Assembly: GCF_003265705.1 (NCBI RefSeq)
Contig: NW_020312867.1
Span: 5,171,749-5,235,748, forward strand
Origin: Callorhinus ursinus
Taxonomy: Eukaryota; Chordata; Mammalia; Carnivora; Otariidae
Length of the DNA: 64,000 nt
Direction: 5' to 3'
Positions 52,140 to 62,754 of this stretch are shown one piece after another. Every line of letters begins with the position of its first letter. Positions within the stretch are counted from its first letter, which is position 1. The translations under genes and the position numbers were made by a program. The notes under the pieces are model-generated. The model did no database searches. It was given only the letters and a program-made list of their open reading frames with translations, and was not told the DNA's origin.

Positions 52140-52874
52140 GTGTGACTCTGGAGGGTTTTTCCCACTACCACCTAGGAATTCTCCAATCTCAGTGGACACT
52201 GACTAGGTGTCTGACAATTTAGCTCAACTCTGACACCACCTGCCTAGAGATAGCGTCAGATCCCATAGGTTGAGGGCTCAGTCCCACAAGACTGCCCCCA
52301 CTTCAGCTATAACAGGAAGTTTCCACAACTCCCTTCCTGGGTTCAGTGGATTTGCTAGAGCGGCTCAGAGAAACATTTGCTCACATTTACCAGTTTATTG
52401 TGAAGGATATTATGAAGGATAGAGCTAAAGATCCCGATGAAGAAATACAAAGAGTGAGGTCCAGAAGTGTCCTGAGCGCAGGAGCTTCTGTCTCCATGGA
52501 AGTGGGATGTGTCCCCTTTCTGATGGATATGTTCACCAACTTGGAAGCTCATCAAATCGAGTTGTTCAAGATTTTCATAGAGCTTAGCTTCCAGCCCCAA
52601 CCCCTTCCCAGAGGTCGATGTGTGGAACTGAAAGTTCTAACCCTCTAATCACTTGGTCTTTCTGGTGAGCAGCCCCATCCTGCAGAACTTTCCAAAGAGT
52701 GACCTCATTAATATAATAAACTAAGGTGTTGCTGAAAGGGGTTTGAATAATAGAAGACACCTTTATCCCTCTTACAATTTCAGAAATTCCAAGAGTTTTA
52801 GGAGCTCTGTGCCAGCAATGGAATGAGGACCAAATATATATTTCTTATTATAAGTCATAATATCACAATAATCC
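52140..52874 (-). mobile_element. MLT2-type (ERVL) LTR, antisense
   Basis: TTGGTCTTTCTGGTGAGCAG, GAAATTCCAAGAGTTTTAGG, AGCTCTGTGCCAGCAATGG and ACCAAATATATATTTCTTAT, ending TCATAATATCACAA, mirror the sense copy at 13.4 kb. The 100-codon frame at 52346-52648 lies inside the LTR and is not a gene. No internal region adjoins it. Confidence 0.8.
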
Positions 52875-52929
52875 ATTCTAAAAAATGAAATAGCAAAACA
52901 GCAAGAGTACAGAGGATGAGGAATGGGAG

Positions 52930-53205
52930 CTAAGGTTGGCAAGGCTGAGTCTGCTATTTATTTTGCAGGTAGTAGGGAGCCATAGAAGGATATAAAAGCA
53001 GAGGATAGAGACATGTGTGACATGACCAGACTTGTAAGCAGCCAGTGTGGAGGGTGGTTTACAGGGGGCAAGGCTAGATCTAGGAGAGCAACACCAAGGA
53101 GGCAGGTGTGGTCATCCCAGCAGAGTACCTGGCCACTGACCCAGGGCCGAGATCTTGGATGGGTGGGGAGAGTTGGTGGGGCGGAGGGACAGTGAGAGAG
53201 GGATA
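52930..53205 (-). mobile_element. L2 fossil (antisense)
   Basis: GTAGTAGGGAGCCATAGAAG, TGTGTGACATGACCAGACTT and GGAGGCAGGTGTGGTCATCC follow antisense L2 order. Confidence 0.7.
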
Positions 53206-54440
53206 GGTTGAGGAGAGGAAAACCAGAAGGCAGAGCTCAGGAGGCCTCCACTGTGGGGCAGGGAGTCGTCAGCCAGCTCCTTTCCCTTCAGAAGAGATGT
53301 GGATGTCAGACTCTGAGCTCCACCTAGCCATGCTGGCCCCTGATAAACCCCCACTCCCTCTTCAGGGGCCAGTCATTAGTCTGCCTGTGTGCAGCCCCCT
53401 AACGGTTGAAAGAAGCAGTGATTGAGGCTGCCCTCTTGCCGTGGCTGACAAATGCCTGCCCGAACAAGAGCTGGGGAAGGACAGATGGGGTTCTGTTCAG
53501 CTTCCCTGCACCCAGTTCCCCGGGCCCTGCTGCTCCTGTAAGCTTTGGGAACCAACAAAACTCGGTGCTTAATGAGGCCACCCAGTCATCCATCATGCAA
53601 GGTCAGTGCACTGAGACACTGAGACTGAGGGAAAGTCCATCAGCTGAGATCCGGGCCATAGTCCCTGAGTCCGAGCAGGGAGAGGGTGGTGGGGCTGAGC
53701 AGGAAGAACATGGGCTCAGTGTAGTCGAATCTGTAAATCACCACCCCTCTCTGAGCTATCACTGCTTCCCCTAAACGAGGATAACATTCTGTGTGGCAGA
53801 TGTTACAAATTACTAGCTCCAGACCTACTTGGTCTACTGCCTTACGAAGAGAACCACAGTTGTTGCATGATGGGAAGGAAAGGTACCACCAAAAATCCAC
53901 TCTTCCAGCTTTTCTTTGGAGCTTGTGGTCGCCACGTGACCAGGTTCTGGACAAACGACAGAAGCTATGGGGGTATTTCAAAGATGAGATGCCTGCATGT
54001 ACAACAAGGAGGGTGAACACCATACCCTGAGGGTGATGGAGTGGGAAAATCAAAGGTGTCCTAGCCTCTGGCAGCTTCATGGAGCCATCACACTAGCTTG
54101 GGGCTGCCATATCTGGACTTCTGGTTGGAAAGAGTTGGGGTTTTAATGCTTCTGTGAGCATAGAAGATTGAGGTTCTAGACCCTGTGAGAGGCTGGGAGC
54201 TAGAGCTAGGCTGCCTCCATAAAGGAGAAGTTGGAAATGAGCTATTTCTTCTTTGAATGGAAACTGGATAAAAACTGCCCAATAACCCTGGATGGCAGTG
54301 TAGATGTGAGTCTCCTATCCTGGGCCATGGAAGGAAAAAAGTCATCCAAGATAAAATGAAATTAAAATAAACTCAATAGATGGGTTTGACAGTAGCCTGG
54401 ACATAGCTGTTGCCTAGAAGATCTAGATATTCCAAGGCTA
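53206..54440. other. unresolved, possibly old LTR sequence in part
   Basis: The antisense frame at 53640-54080 (146 codons) has no domain. GGTCGCCACGTGACCAGGTT at about 53929 resembles a part of MLT-type LTRs, but nothing more could be secured. Confidence 0.38.
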
Positions 54441-54573
54441 TCATCCGGAATATAACACGCAGAGAGACAAAAATGTGAAATATAAAACAAAAGTTAAGAT
54501 GGAGGATGAAATGAGACGATCCATCATACATCTAATAGGAATTCCAATAAAAGACAATAAAGAAAGCATGGGA

Positions 54574-54775
54574 GGGGCGCCTGGGTGGCTCAGACGGTTA
54601 AGTATCTGCCTTCGGCTCAGATCATGATCCCAGGGTCCTGGGATCGAGGCCCACTTCAGGCTCCCTGCTCAGTGGAGAGCCTGCTTTTCTCTCTCCCTCT
54701 GCCTGCCACTCTGCCTACTTGTGCTCTCTATCTCTCTGTCAAATAAATAAACAAAATCTTAAAAAAAAAAAAAAA
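54574..54775 (+). mobile_element. long CAN SINE
   Basis: Sense copy with a long pure A-tail. AAAGAAAGCATGGGAG and AAGGAAAACATGAGA flank it. Confidence 0.95.
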
Positions 54776-55155
54776 AAGGAAAACATGAGAAAGGCAGTAT
54801 ACGAAAAATCTAAGAATTTTCCAGAACGGAAGACAGATCTGAGTCCTCATAGAGTTCAAAGTGGGATAAATAATAACAAATCCACAATTTTGCAGTGAAC
54901 AACAATAAGAATAAAAACAAAGTCTTTAAAGTTGCTGGGGGGAGGGGGTGGAAATTCCCTTCAAAAAAACAGTTAGACAATTAAATAAGCAGACTTCCAA
55001 TTGGCAACAATAGGAGCCAGAAAAAAAGTAGAATAATATCTCTAAACACAATGAAACAATACTTGTCAGCCTAGAATTCTTTACTTAACTAAACTGTCAC
55101 TACAGAGTGAGACCAAAGTAAAGATCCTTCCAGACACCAAGATTACTAGGGCTCA

Positions 55156-55288
55156 GGGGTGCCTGGCTGGGTCAGTCAGAAGAATGTGTGACTCTTGATC
55201 TCTCAAGTGACCTCTCACATAGGAGTCATGGGTTTGAGCCCCACGTTGCATGTAGAGATTACTAAAAAAATAAATAAACTTAAAAATA
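55156..55288 (+). mobile_element. short CAN SINE with an internal insertion
   Basis: Sense short form of the CAGTCAGAAGAATG head type. About 20 bp of extra sequence (AAGTGACCTCTCACATAGGA) sits between the two head halves. Confidence 0.88.
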
Positions 55289-55440
55289 TTCATAGAGTTT
55301 ACTACTCACAGGCTGTCGCTGAAAGAACTATTAAAGAGTGCACATCAACAAGAAAGAAAATGAACTCAAGGGAGAAATAGAATGCAAGGTGCAGTGGTCA
55401 TCAAAGCTTTTGGCAAAAAAGGTAAAAAACTAATACTAAG

Positions 55441-55538
55441 GAGGCACCTAGCGGACTCAGTCAGAAGAGCATCCGACTTTTGATCTTGGGGTCTTGAGTT
55501 CAAGCCCCACGTTGGGTGTAGAGATTACTTAAAAAAAA
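55441..55538 (+). mobile_element. short CAN SINE
   Basis: Sense short form of the CAGTCAGAAGAGCATC head type, ending GTGTAGAGATTACTTAAAAA. Confidence 0.9.
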
Positions 55539-55744
55539 TACTGAACAAGTCAGGTTTTATAAATAACATGGAACTAAAATCCTAAACAACAATAACAAAA
55601 GAGTTGGCAAAAGGGCATTCAGAAGGAAGGCAATGCATTTTGAGATTTTCTTTTTAACAACTTTAGATTTTGTTAGCATCCATGTAGTTAAATACAAGTA
55701 GGAAATTCAAGTGTAGCTTCTATGATGTTTAGATTGATCAGAAT
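55539..55744. other. unresolved AT-rich stretch
   Basis: No repeat recognised. Confidence 0.4.
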
Positions 55745-56173
55745 TAAAGATGGCCACAAATCCTTTGTCACGCGTCCCATCATACCCCTTGGATCTGTTT
55801 TGTCCTTATGATTTGTTTTATCTTAAAGAATGAAATGATGCTGTGTAATATTGAAGGCTGGGTATTAAGATACCTACAGCTTATGACTCCAGCTATTGGA
55901 ACGCTCCTTCTTGAAATCCAGCCCCCACACTATGTGGAGGTTCAAGCAGCCATGTGGAAAGGCTGAAGAGGAGAACCAAGGTCCCCAACCAACAGCCCCA
56001 ACTAAGCTCCCAGCTAGCGGCCAGCACGAATTGCCAGTCGTGTTAGGGAGGCTTTTTTAAGACCCTTTTGCTCTCTCAATGCCCCAGTCACATGAAGCAG
56101 AATTGATAAAAACAGTTTTTGTTTTAAGCCATTCCGGTGGGATGGTTTGTCATGTTGCAAAAAATACCTGAAA
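55745..56173 (+). mobile_element. MLT1-like LTR (sense), diverged
   Basis: AAGATGGCCACAAATCCTTT near the start and GTTTTTGTTTTAAGCCATTC then GATGGTTTGTCATGTTGC at the end have the MLT1 layout. Confidence 0.62.
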
Positions 56174-56245
56174 CAAAATAAAAATAATATTTATACCTTC
56201 CAAACAAATAGATGAAATTAGCTAAAGAAATCCTGATCAGTCCAA

Positions 56246-56372
56246 TAGCACCTGGCTGGCTCAGGAAGCTAGCTGTTGGAAGAACGTGCTACTCTTGATC
56301 TCAGGGTGATAAGTTCAAGCCCCACTTTGGGTGTAGAGATTACTAAAAAAAAAAAAAAGAAAGAAAAGAAAA
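56246..56372 (+). mobile_element. short CAN SINE with altered head
   Basis: Sense short form in which CTCAGGAAGCTAGCTGTTGG replaces the usual CTCAGTCGG. The flanks TGATCAGTCCAAT and TGATCAATCCAA are the duplication. Confidence 0.9.
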
Positions 56373-56639
56373 CTTGATCAATCCAAAAGGAAGCTCTAAA
56401 GAAGAAAAATTAATAAGCAAAGAAGAGAAGCTTCTCATAGCCCCATGTTGCCTCTCACAGATGGCCTTTCTGGAAAAGCAATGAAGCTTTGGGTTTTACT
56501 CTGATTCGAGCAGGACCTTGAGCCTCCTGGTCTTCAGAGAGGTAAGGCCTGGCCATGCCGATGGCATGTGAGGAGTGACAATGTTTGTGTCCTTTTTTTG
56601 CTACTTTCTGGGCTCCCAGCTGCTGGCCATAGCTCTGAC

Positions 56640-56890
56640 TGAGCCACCAAAACCCTTTGGTCTAATTAAAAAATAAAATCAAAGAAAGAAAGGAAACTTT
56701 TTATTACACTTTTCTAATGGTGGAAAATAGTTTCAGGCAGAAAAAAAAGCATTCAGCTGGCTACTTCCCAGGCGTCAAAAATTAACAGCCACTACATTTT
56801 ATTCTGAGGAATTAATGGAAAATTTTACATGGTGGCGTAAAATATAGGGGACAAGATGAAGGACACTATTCTTCATTGAAAGCTCACTCC
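56640..56890. other. repeat-free AT-rich block, candidate conserved element
   Basis: TTTTCTAATGGTGGAAAATAG and GAGGAATTAATGGAAAATTT occur in unique sequence. Conservation is inferred only. Confidence 0.35.
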
Positions 56891-57421
56891 CTCACTTGCA
56901 GCAAAGACACAGGTTTGGCTACCTGCTCTGAGCGGGAGCTGTAGGCTCACAGAAGACCAAGTGGGTTATGTGGGGCCTGAAGGGGCAGATGGGGGGAGTC
57001 AGGTACTTAGTAGCCTCATGGCCTTACCCAAGTGACCTCTCACATCCCTAGTCTCCACCTATGTAAAATGGCGCACCCCTCCCAACTTGTCCGATCTTCC
57101 CTGGCTCGAGGGGCCTCCCAGGTGCACTCCCAGTGACATGGGCCCAAGCTCTTCTTGTTTCCACAAGAGTTCATTCTAAAGCACAGCAGTGAGCTAACCC
57201 TCCCCGGAGGTGGGGAGGACCGGGTTTATATCACTCATTCTACAGCAAACTGAACATCCCCTTCGGAGCAAGCACCAGTCACTGTCTGGGGAGTGGGATG
57301 GAGGTGGCAGGGGGAGTACAGGGAGGTGGTTGGTTGTTGTTGTTGTTGTTAATGTAATTTAAGTATATTTAAATATATTTGGGAAAAAGAGCCCATAATT
57401 GACTGCTATATAATGTCCGTC
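56891..57421. other. unresolved stretch with a (GTT)n run
   Basis: A possible MIR remnant lies at about 57030-57075 (AAGTGACCTCTCACATCCCT, ATGTAAAATGGCGC). A short (GTT)n lies at 57331-57351. Confidence 0.45.
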
Positions 57422-57624
57422 CTTTTTTTTTTTTTAAGATTTTATTTATTTATTTGACAGAGAGAGAGACACAGCGAGAGAGGGAACACAGCAGGGGGCA
57501 TGGGAGAGGGAGAAGCAGGCTTCCCATGGAGCAGGGAGCCCGATGCTGGGCTCGATCCCAGGACCCTGGGGTCATGACCTGAGCCGAAGACAGACACTTA
57601 ACGACTGAGCCACCCAGGTGCCTC
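57422..57624 (-). mobile_element. long CAN SINE
   Basis: Antisense copy from a T-run to CCACCCAGGTGCCTCC. GTCCGTCCTT and CCCGTCCTTG flank it. Confidence 0.95.
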
Positions 57625-57649
57625 CCGTCCTTGTTTTTTATTTGAAATG

Positions 57650-58290
57650 TTTCTGAATCCAAATTTGTGGCCTCCTGAATATCTCCTCTCACATCCCACC
57701 CCCCACTCAGGGAACTCAACATTGGCCACAGCTGCTCCCCACCCCTACCCCCAAATCCCAGTCTGGGTGCCATGCTGGCCTCTCCTCCGATTCCAACATT
57801 CTGATCCTACCTCTGGAACCTCCTTCAGGTCTGTCCCCTGTTCTCCACATCTGCTGCCCCCACCCCAGTAGAGGGCCCACCATCACTCACCTCCCCACTG
57901 GTCTTTGCACAACTGAAGTGAGCTTTTTAAACACAATGTGCAATCTGGTCCCTCCCACTGCTCCAAGCCTTCAGTGGCTCCAAGGGTTTCAGGACAACAT
58001 CCACACTCCTCACCTGGCATCAACACCCTCCAGGACCTTTCCAATCTCATCACTCATCACGCCTACTTGGGAGCCTAGAGCTACAAAAGAGCCCTACATC
58101 TCCCAGCTAGTTCCTGCCACCGTGCCTTTGCCCATGCTGTGCCCTCTCCTGGCATGCCCTTCCCTCTCTCCATTTCTCTACCTTGTGTCCGCATCCCCAA
58201 CACCCACACCTACTACATCTCCAGATCCTTTGTATAGCACCTCTGTGACACCTTTGAGCCTGGTCCGACCAATCAGCAACTCTGTTCAAA
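57650..58290 (+). mobile_element. L2 fossil (sense)
   Basis: TCTGGTCCCTCCCACTGCTC, AAGCCTTCAGTGGCTCCAAG, CCTTTGCCCATGCTGTGCCC and CTGGCATGCCCTTCCCTCTC follow sense L2 order. The 143-codon frame at 57918-58349 is inside it. Confidence 0.82.
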
Positions 58291-58560
58291 AACATGTGTG
58301 CTGGGAACACGGCACTGAGTCAGACTGTGATCCTGCCCTCAGCGCCTAATCTGGTGAAAAAGACACAGATACTGATGATTAAATCCTGTTTTGATGACAC
58401 GGGGATGAAGGACACTTACCAGCTTGTGTCCCAGAAGAAACCCTACCATAGCCGGAGAGGCCAAGGAAGGCTTCCTGGGGAGACAGGCGTAGAAGGGGAG
58501 AAGGCACTCAGCAGCAGGGCAGGAAGAGTCAGCAGGACAGAGAGCACGGCATTCGTAAAG
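58291..58560 (-). mobile_element. L2-like fossil (antisense), weak
   Basis: TGCTGGGAACACGGCACTGA, GTGATCCTGCCCTCAGCGCC and AAGGCTTCCTGGGGAGACAG resemble antisense L2 after its terminus. Confidence 0.5.
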
Positions 58561-59320
58561 GCTGGGGGTGCCCCTTCCAACAGGGGCCCAGCCTAGCCTC
58601 AAGAAGTCTCCTCTCGGTGGCTCGTAGGCTGGGAGCATTTCCAGTTCTTAGAGCACTGCCCAGAGGAAATCTCTCCATGAGGACGAAGATTTACTTATTT
58701 GGTGGTAAAGTGAAAGCCCGGCTGGAGTTGGGCAGGGAAAGGACAGAAAAGATAATAAAGAGGCAGGGAGAGGACAGATCCCTCCATCCCCGGGGTCCCT
58801 GAGCCAGCGGCTGCCCTCAACTCAATGCTCCTCCAACAAAGGTGCCTCCCACAGGCACACAGTGAGCGCCTGCTGTTTCCCACTTTGTGCCGGATGCTGG
58901 GATCCCATGGCAAAGATGACAAAAGCCTTGCTGGCAGCCAGAGACAGAAGTACCCTAGGCAGGGACAGGCCAGAGGGGCTGGTGCTGAGGTGGTAGGCAC
59001 CCTGGGGGCCAGGAGAGCCTAGAGGAAGGCCCTGACCCAGCCTGGTTGGTGTGGGGGGCAGTGAAAGGGGGCAGGCAGAGACAGCTTCCAGGGGAAGTGG
59101 GCCAGGAAGAGGAAAGTGTGTAAAGATGCTCCCCAGCCATGCCTTGCACCCCTGGGTGGGTACAGGTCGGCAGTCCTCAGGGGCCCCATCATAGGACAAC
59201 CTCTGTGGGGTTTAAAAAAGAAAAAGAATGTGGGGTACCTGATGCTTTTGCCTATAGCTTTGGCCTTGGTCATCGTTCCTGGGGCAACAGGAAACTGTTC
59301 CATGCGTCCTCTGGTATGTG
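58561..59320. other. unresolved stretch
   Basis: Overlapping open frames (up to 125 codons at 58822-59199, minus strand) show no domain. GCCGGATGCTGGGATCCCAT at about 58889 could be an L2 trace. Confidence 0.4.
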
Positions 59321-59324
59321 TACA

Positions 59325-59420
59325 AAATGTATAAACTCCAGAAGAGCAGGGACACCATCTGCCTTATTCATTGTTATATCCTCAGTGACTCATGCAGTAC
59401 CTGACATAGTAGGTGCTCAG
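59325..59420 (+). mobile_element. L2 3' terminus (sense)
   Basis: AAACTCCAGAAGAGCAGGGA, TTGTTATATCCTCAGTGACT and ATAGTAGGTGCTCAGGAAAC are the sense L2 end. Confidence 0.88.
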
Positions 59421-59598
59421 GAAACATTCGTGGGGAAAAAAGAAAGGGAAAGAGGGAAGGAAGGAGAGAAAAGAAGAAAGAAGTAACTTCGAAAGAGTCT
59501 TCCAGAATCCCAGAAAGCAAACCCTCTCTCCTTCAGCCGGGTAGAGAAGATGCATTTTGAGGGGGCTGTTACTGTTCATTTTTAAAACTTCCATCAGA

Positions 59599-59794
59599 GC
59601 GCCTGGGTGGCTCAGATGGTTAAGCGTCTGCCTTCGGCTCAGGTCATGATCCCGGGGTCCTGGGATCGAGTCCCACATCGGGCTCCCTGCTCCTTGGGAG
59701 CCTGCTTCTCCCTCTGCTTCTCTCTCTCTCTCTTTCCCTCTCTCTCCCTCTGTCTCTCATGAATAAATAAAAAAAAAATTTTACTCTAAGTAAC
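59599..59794 (+). mobile_element. long CAN SINE
   Basis: Sense copy of the CTCATGAATAAATAAA tail subtype. TTTAAAACTTCCATCA is duplicated at 59581-59596 and 59795-59810. Confidence 0.96.
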
Positions 59795-59849
59795 TTTAAA
59801 ACTTCCATCAAATGACTCCAAAATTCAATTCCCTCTTGAATGTTTTTCT

Positions 59850-60230
59850 TTTTTCATTTTCATCACCCCCCTCTTTTTAAAACTCACTGTTGAGTTTCCC
59901 GTTTGGAGCGGTTGATTGAATTGTGGCTCTGGGGACTTGGCAACAGTCATTTCAGACACATAGAGTTCCAATCACACCGCCGCCACGCCAGCCCCACTTT
60001 AGCGCCGGAGAAACTGTCTCCTATGAGAGCCGATTATATCTTTACAGCCCAAACCGCCACGCTCTAAAACATGGGCTGTAAAAATTCTCCATGACTAATG
60101 TACATCCAATGAAAATATAAAAATGCCTATTTAACGGGAGAAGGGCTGATTGGAAAGATCCACGTGTTGGTGAAGTTCTGTGGCTGACGTCACACAGGGC
60201 CCGGGCCTGGAAAAGGCTGGGAGCTCCGCC
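59850..60230. promoter_or_regulatory. candidate cis-regulatory element with CCAAT, CACGTG and CRE motifs
   Basis: About 380 bp of repeat-free sequence with a local rise in CpG (CACACCGCCGCCACGCCAGC at about 59973). CCAAT lies at 59968 and 60106, its complement ATTGG at 60149, an AATATAAAAA stretch near 60114, CACGTG at 60161-60166 and a perfect cAMP-response palindrome TGACGTCA at 60185-60192. Motif spacing is promoter-like, but no exon or splice donor could be defined downstream. Confidence 0.42.
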
Positions 60231-60334
60231 GCCCAAGAAGCCAGGCTGTCCAGTCCCTCAGGGCTCACGGAGGCTCTGCAGTCCTCCTGCCGCAGGGAGT
60301 GGCAGCCTGGGGAGGCAGCCAGAGGGAGGCACGG

Positions 60335-60450
60335 CGAGAGAGCACCTCGTGTGTGCCAGGCACTGTGCGAGGCACAGTCCCATGGAATCCAGAGAACAAC
60401 TTCATGAGGTGAGATTTATTTTCACCCTTTTTGCAGAAGGGGCTTCCCAT
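60335..60450 (-). mobile_element. MIR-like fossil (antisense)
   Basis: GTGCCAGGCACTGTGCGAGG, then CAACTTCATGAGGTGAGATT and CTTTTTGCAGAAGGGGC, in antisense MIR order. Confidence 0.68.
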
Positions 60451-60499
60451 GGGATCTCAAAGGATGAAGAGGAGTTAGCTGGGGGAGGAGGGCAGTCCT

Positions 60500-60960
60500 A
60501 GAAAGGAATTACATGAAGAGGGAACAGCATGTGCACAGGCAGGAGGCAATAAATAGAATAAAAGCAGTTTGGTATTGCTGAAGCAGGAAGAGAGGAAGGA
60601 TGAGGCTGGAGGACTGAGCAGGAGTCAAGTCACACAGAGTTCAGTGGACTTTGCCGAGTGGGGAAGGGACTGGGAGGCGCTAGCGAGGAGATGAAGCCTG
60701 GAGGGATGTGTCATGGAGACAAAGTGAGCAGGAATGGGTGACTGATTGGATGCTCAGGGAGGCTGAGGGGAGGAGCGGACCCAAGGATGGCGCCCAGATT
60801 CCAGTCTTCAGGGCTGATGGTGGGGCTGCCTCTGACTCGGGGACGCACGGGAGGCACAGGTCAGCGGAAAGATGCTGCACTGTACTGTGGACGTCTGGGT
60901 TCATGGTGCTTACAAGGCGTGAGCCCAGGAGGAGAGGGTCTGCCTCAGAAGTGGCCTGGG
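60500..60960 (-). mobile_element. L2 fossil (antisense)
   Basis: GAACAGCATGTGCACAGGCA, AGTTCAGTGGACTTTGCCGA and GATGGCGCCCAGATTCCAGT follow antisense L2 order. Confidence 0.65.
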
Positions 60961-61158
60961 CCCAACTTAGAGGTACAGCTGCCAGTTGTCAGTTTGGTCC
61001 TTAAAGCCACGGAGCACAGTGGCTCACCTAGGACAGTGTGGGTGGGAGGCTGCAAATGGGCAGCCACGGGCTTCATCTGCCCCGCACACAAGTTCAGTTT
61101 GGCCTGCATGGTATCTTAAAAAGCTTTGGAGCCAACGTTTAAAAATTATGCTCACTTA

Positions 61159-61291
61159 GGACGCCTGGGTGGCTCCGTTGGTTAAGCGTCTGCCTTCAGC
61201 TCAGGTCATGATCTCAGGGTCTTTGGATCTAGTCCCGCATCGGGCTCCCTGCTCGGTGGGAGGCCTAATCTACTGAGCCACCAGGCACCCC
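61159..61291 (+). mobile_element. CAN SINE head fused to an inverted SINE head
   Basis: A sense head and start of body (GACGCCTGGGTGGCTCCGTT to CTCGGTGGGAGGCC) run straight into TACTGAGCCACCAGGCACCCC. The latter is the antisense head end. The body and A-tail are absent. Confidence 0.85.
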
Positions 61292-61595
61292 AGGGTTGCT
61301 GTTTATCAAGCAAAACAGGAAAGTATATATCTTTGTAGATGCCAAGACAATTTCTTTGCGTTTAATATGCAAAACAAGTCTGTGTCAAAAGCTTAGCCCA
61401 GGTCAGCCCTCTCCTCTCATTCACAAGACCCATTGGCGGTCCCTGATCTAGAGAGACATACCAGACAGAGAAAAAGAGAGAGAGATCAGACATGGAAGGT
61501 GACACAGGATGTGCCAAGGGAGAAACTTTTAAGGAGAGAGTGATCGGCATCATTTAAGTTGGAGCTGAGTCAGCTAAGGCACGAAGCATCTGAGA
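61292..61595. other. unresolved non-coding stretch
   Basis: No feature recognised apart from GAGAGAGAGA near 61476. Confidence 0.4.
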
Positions 61596-61765
61596 CATGC
61601 AGGTGCATACAAGGCCACATGTGCATCCACACACAAAGAACGCACATAGACACATGTGTGCGTACCCACGTGCAGGCACATGGACACATGCACTCAGGCA
61701 CAAAGACGCGTGTGTCTGCACAAACAAAGGCATGAAGGCACCTGTGTGTTCACAGAGCCTCCTGA
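61596..61765. repeat. degenerate CA/TG-rich low-complexity region
   Basis: About 170 bp of irregular CACATG, ACACAC, GTGTGCG and GCACA units, many alternating purine-pyrimidine. Open frames exist on both strands only because stops are rare in such sequence. Confidence 0.7.
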
Positions 61766-62295
61766 ATCCGTGCACCCTCCCAGGGATCCGCGTTCACACC
61801 TAATGAAGCCCTGCCAGTTCCAAACCAGCAACTCGTAACTAAATAAATATGATAAACACTTCCCCTCCAGATGGCTCTGCATGCACACCCACTCCTCCCG
61901 CTCAGAGGGATGGCACATTCTATGCCAATAAATCCTCCTGTTTGAAAACATTTGCCTTCTTAATTGGCCCATTTATGGGTAAAATATATTTCTGGGTAGT
62001 GCTTTGCCAGAATGGGACTCTGAGATGCCCACTCGCCCTGGGCTCAGCCCAGAGTCAGGACTTAGGTCCCGCTTCACCCATCCACAGAGACAAGACCCAA
62101 AGAGGAAGGGTCTCAGGACTGCCAGGGAGGCTCCCTCAGTGGTTTTTTCCTCCCTGTGCCTCAGTTTTTTTTCTCTGGGTACACACTTTTTGAGCTTAGC
62201 ACAAGCAGCGCTATCTAAGGTCCTTGGAGGAATCCTGCTTCAAGCTTCCCTTTCTTGGGCAGCAGAGGTGAGGTGTGATAACTATGCTAAACCCC
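61766..62295. other. unresolved stretch
   Basis: Open frames at 61849-62193 (114 codons) and 62004-62402 (132 codons) overlap in different phases. The second runs into an LTR, so neither is supported. Confidence 0.4.
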
Positions 62296-62711
62296 CTAGT
62301 GGGTTGAATGGCGGCCCCCCAAAAGATCTGTCCACATCCAAATCCCTGGAACCTTTGAATGGGACCTTATTTCGAAAAAAAGATCTTTGCAGATGTAATT
62401 AAATTAAGAATCTAACATGATATCATTCTGGATTACCCAGGTGGGCCCTAAATCCGATGACAAGTGCCCTTATTAGAAACAGAAGACACACACAGAGGAG
62501 AAGGTAATATGAAGGCAGAGCAGAAATTGGAGGCTACACACCACAGAATGCCAAGGCTTGCTGGCAAACTAGGCCAAGAAGCACTCTCCCCAAGAGGCCC
62601 TGCTGACATCTTGAGTTCAGACTTCTGGTCTGAACTGTGAAAAAAAAATTCTTATTGTCTGAAGTCACTCAATTCGTGGTGATTGCTGCAGCAGCCTCAG
62701 AAAATTAATAT
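62296..62711 (+). mobile_element. MLT1-type (ERVL-MaLR) LTR, sense
   Basis: GTGGGTTGAATGGCGGCCCC, AGATCTTTGCAGATGTAATT, ACCCAGGTGGGCCCTAAATC and CTTATTAGAAACAGAAGACA are classic MLT1 order. It ends TTATTGTCTGAAGTCACTC and AAAATTAATATG. Confidence 0.9.
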
Positions 62712-62754
62712 GCCCCCTCTTTTATGTGGGGTATGACGACACAGAGCTGTGACT

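Larger units (their letters stand above)
54440..55440 (+). mobile_element. old L1M-like fragment (sense), split by SINEs
   Basis: ATAGGAATTCCAATAAAAGA, AATTTTCCAGAACGGAAGAC and GTCAGCCTAGAATTCTTTAC, then AGATCCTTCCAGACACCAAG, look like an old L1 5' or internal part of the same kind as at 49.5 kb. Confidence 0.6.

Noticed and set aside
52346..52648. 100-codon frame resembling a helical protein
   Set aside because: It lies inside an antisense MLT2 LTR, which encodes nothing.
53640..54080. 146-codon minus-strand frame
   Set aside because: No domain, no splice context, and overlapping plus-strand frames of similar length.
57918..58349. 143-codon frame rich in Pro, Ser and Thr
   Set aside because: It lies in a sense L2 fossil. 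The same applies to the 143-codon frame at 47530-47961.
1051..61291. tRNA-Lys genes at the many heads with A- and B-box-like sequence
   Set aside because: All are joined to the CT-rich body and A-tail of CAN SINEs or are short SINE heads. None has a full, paired tRNA fold followed by a T-run terminator.
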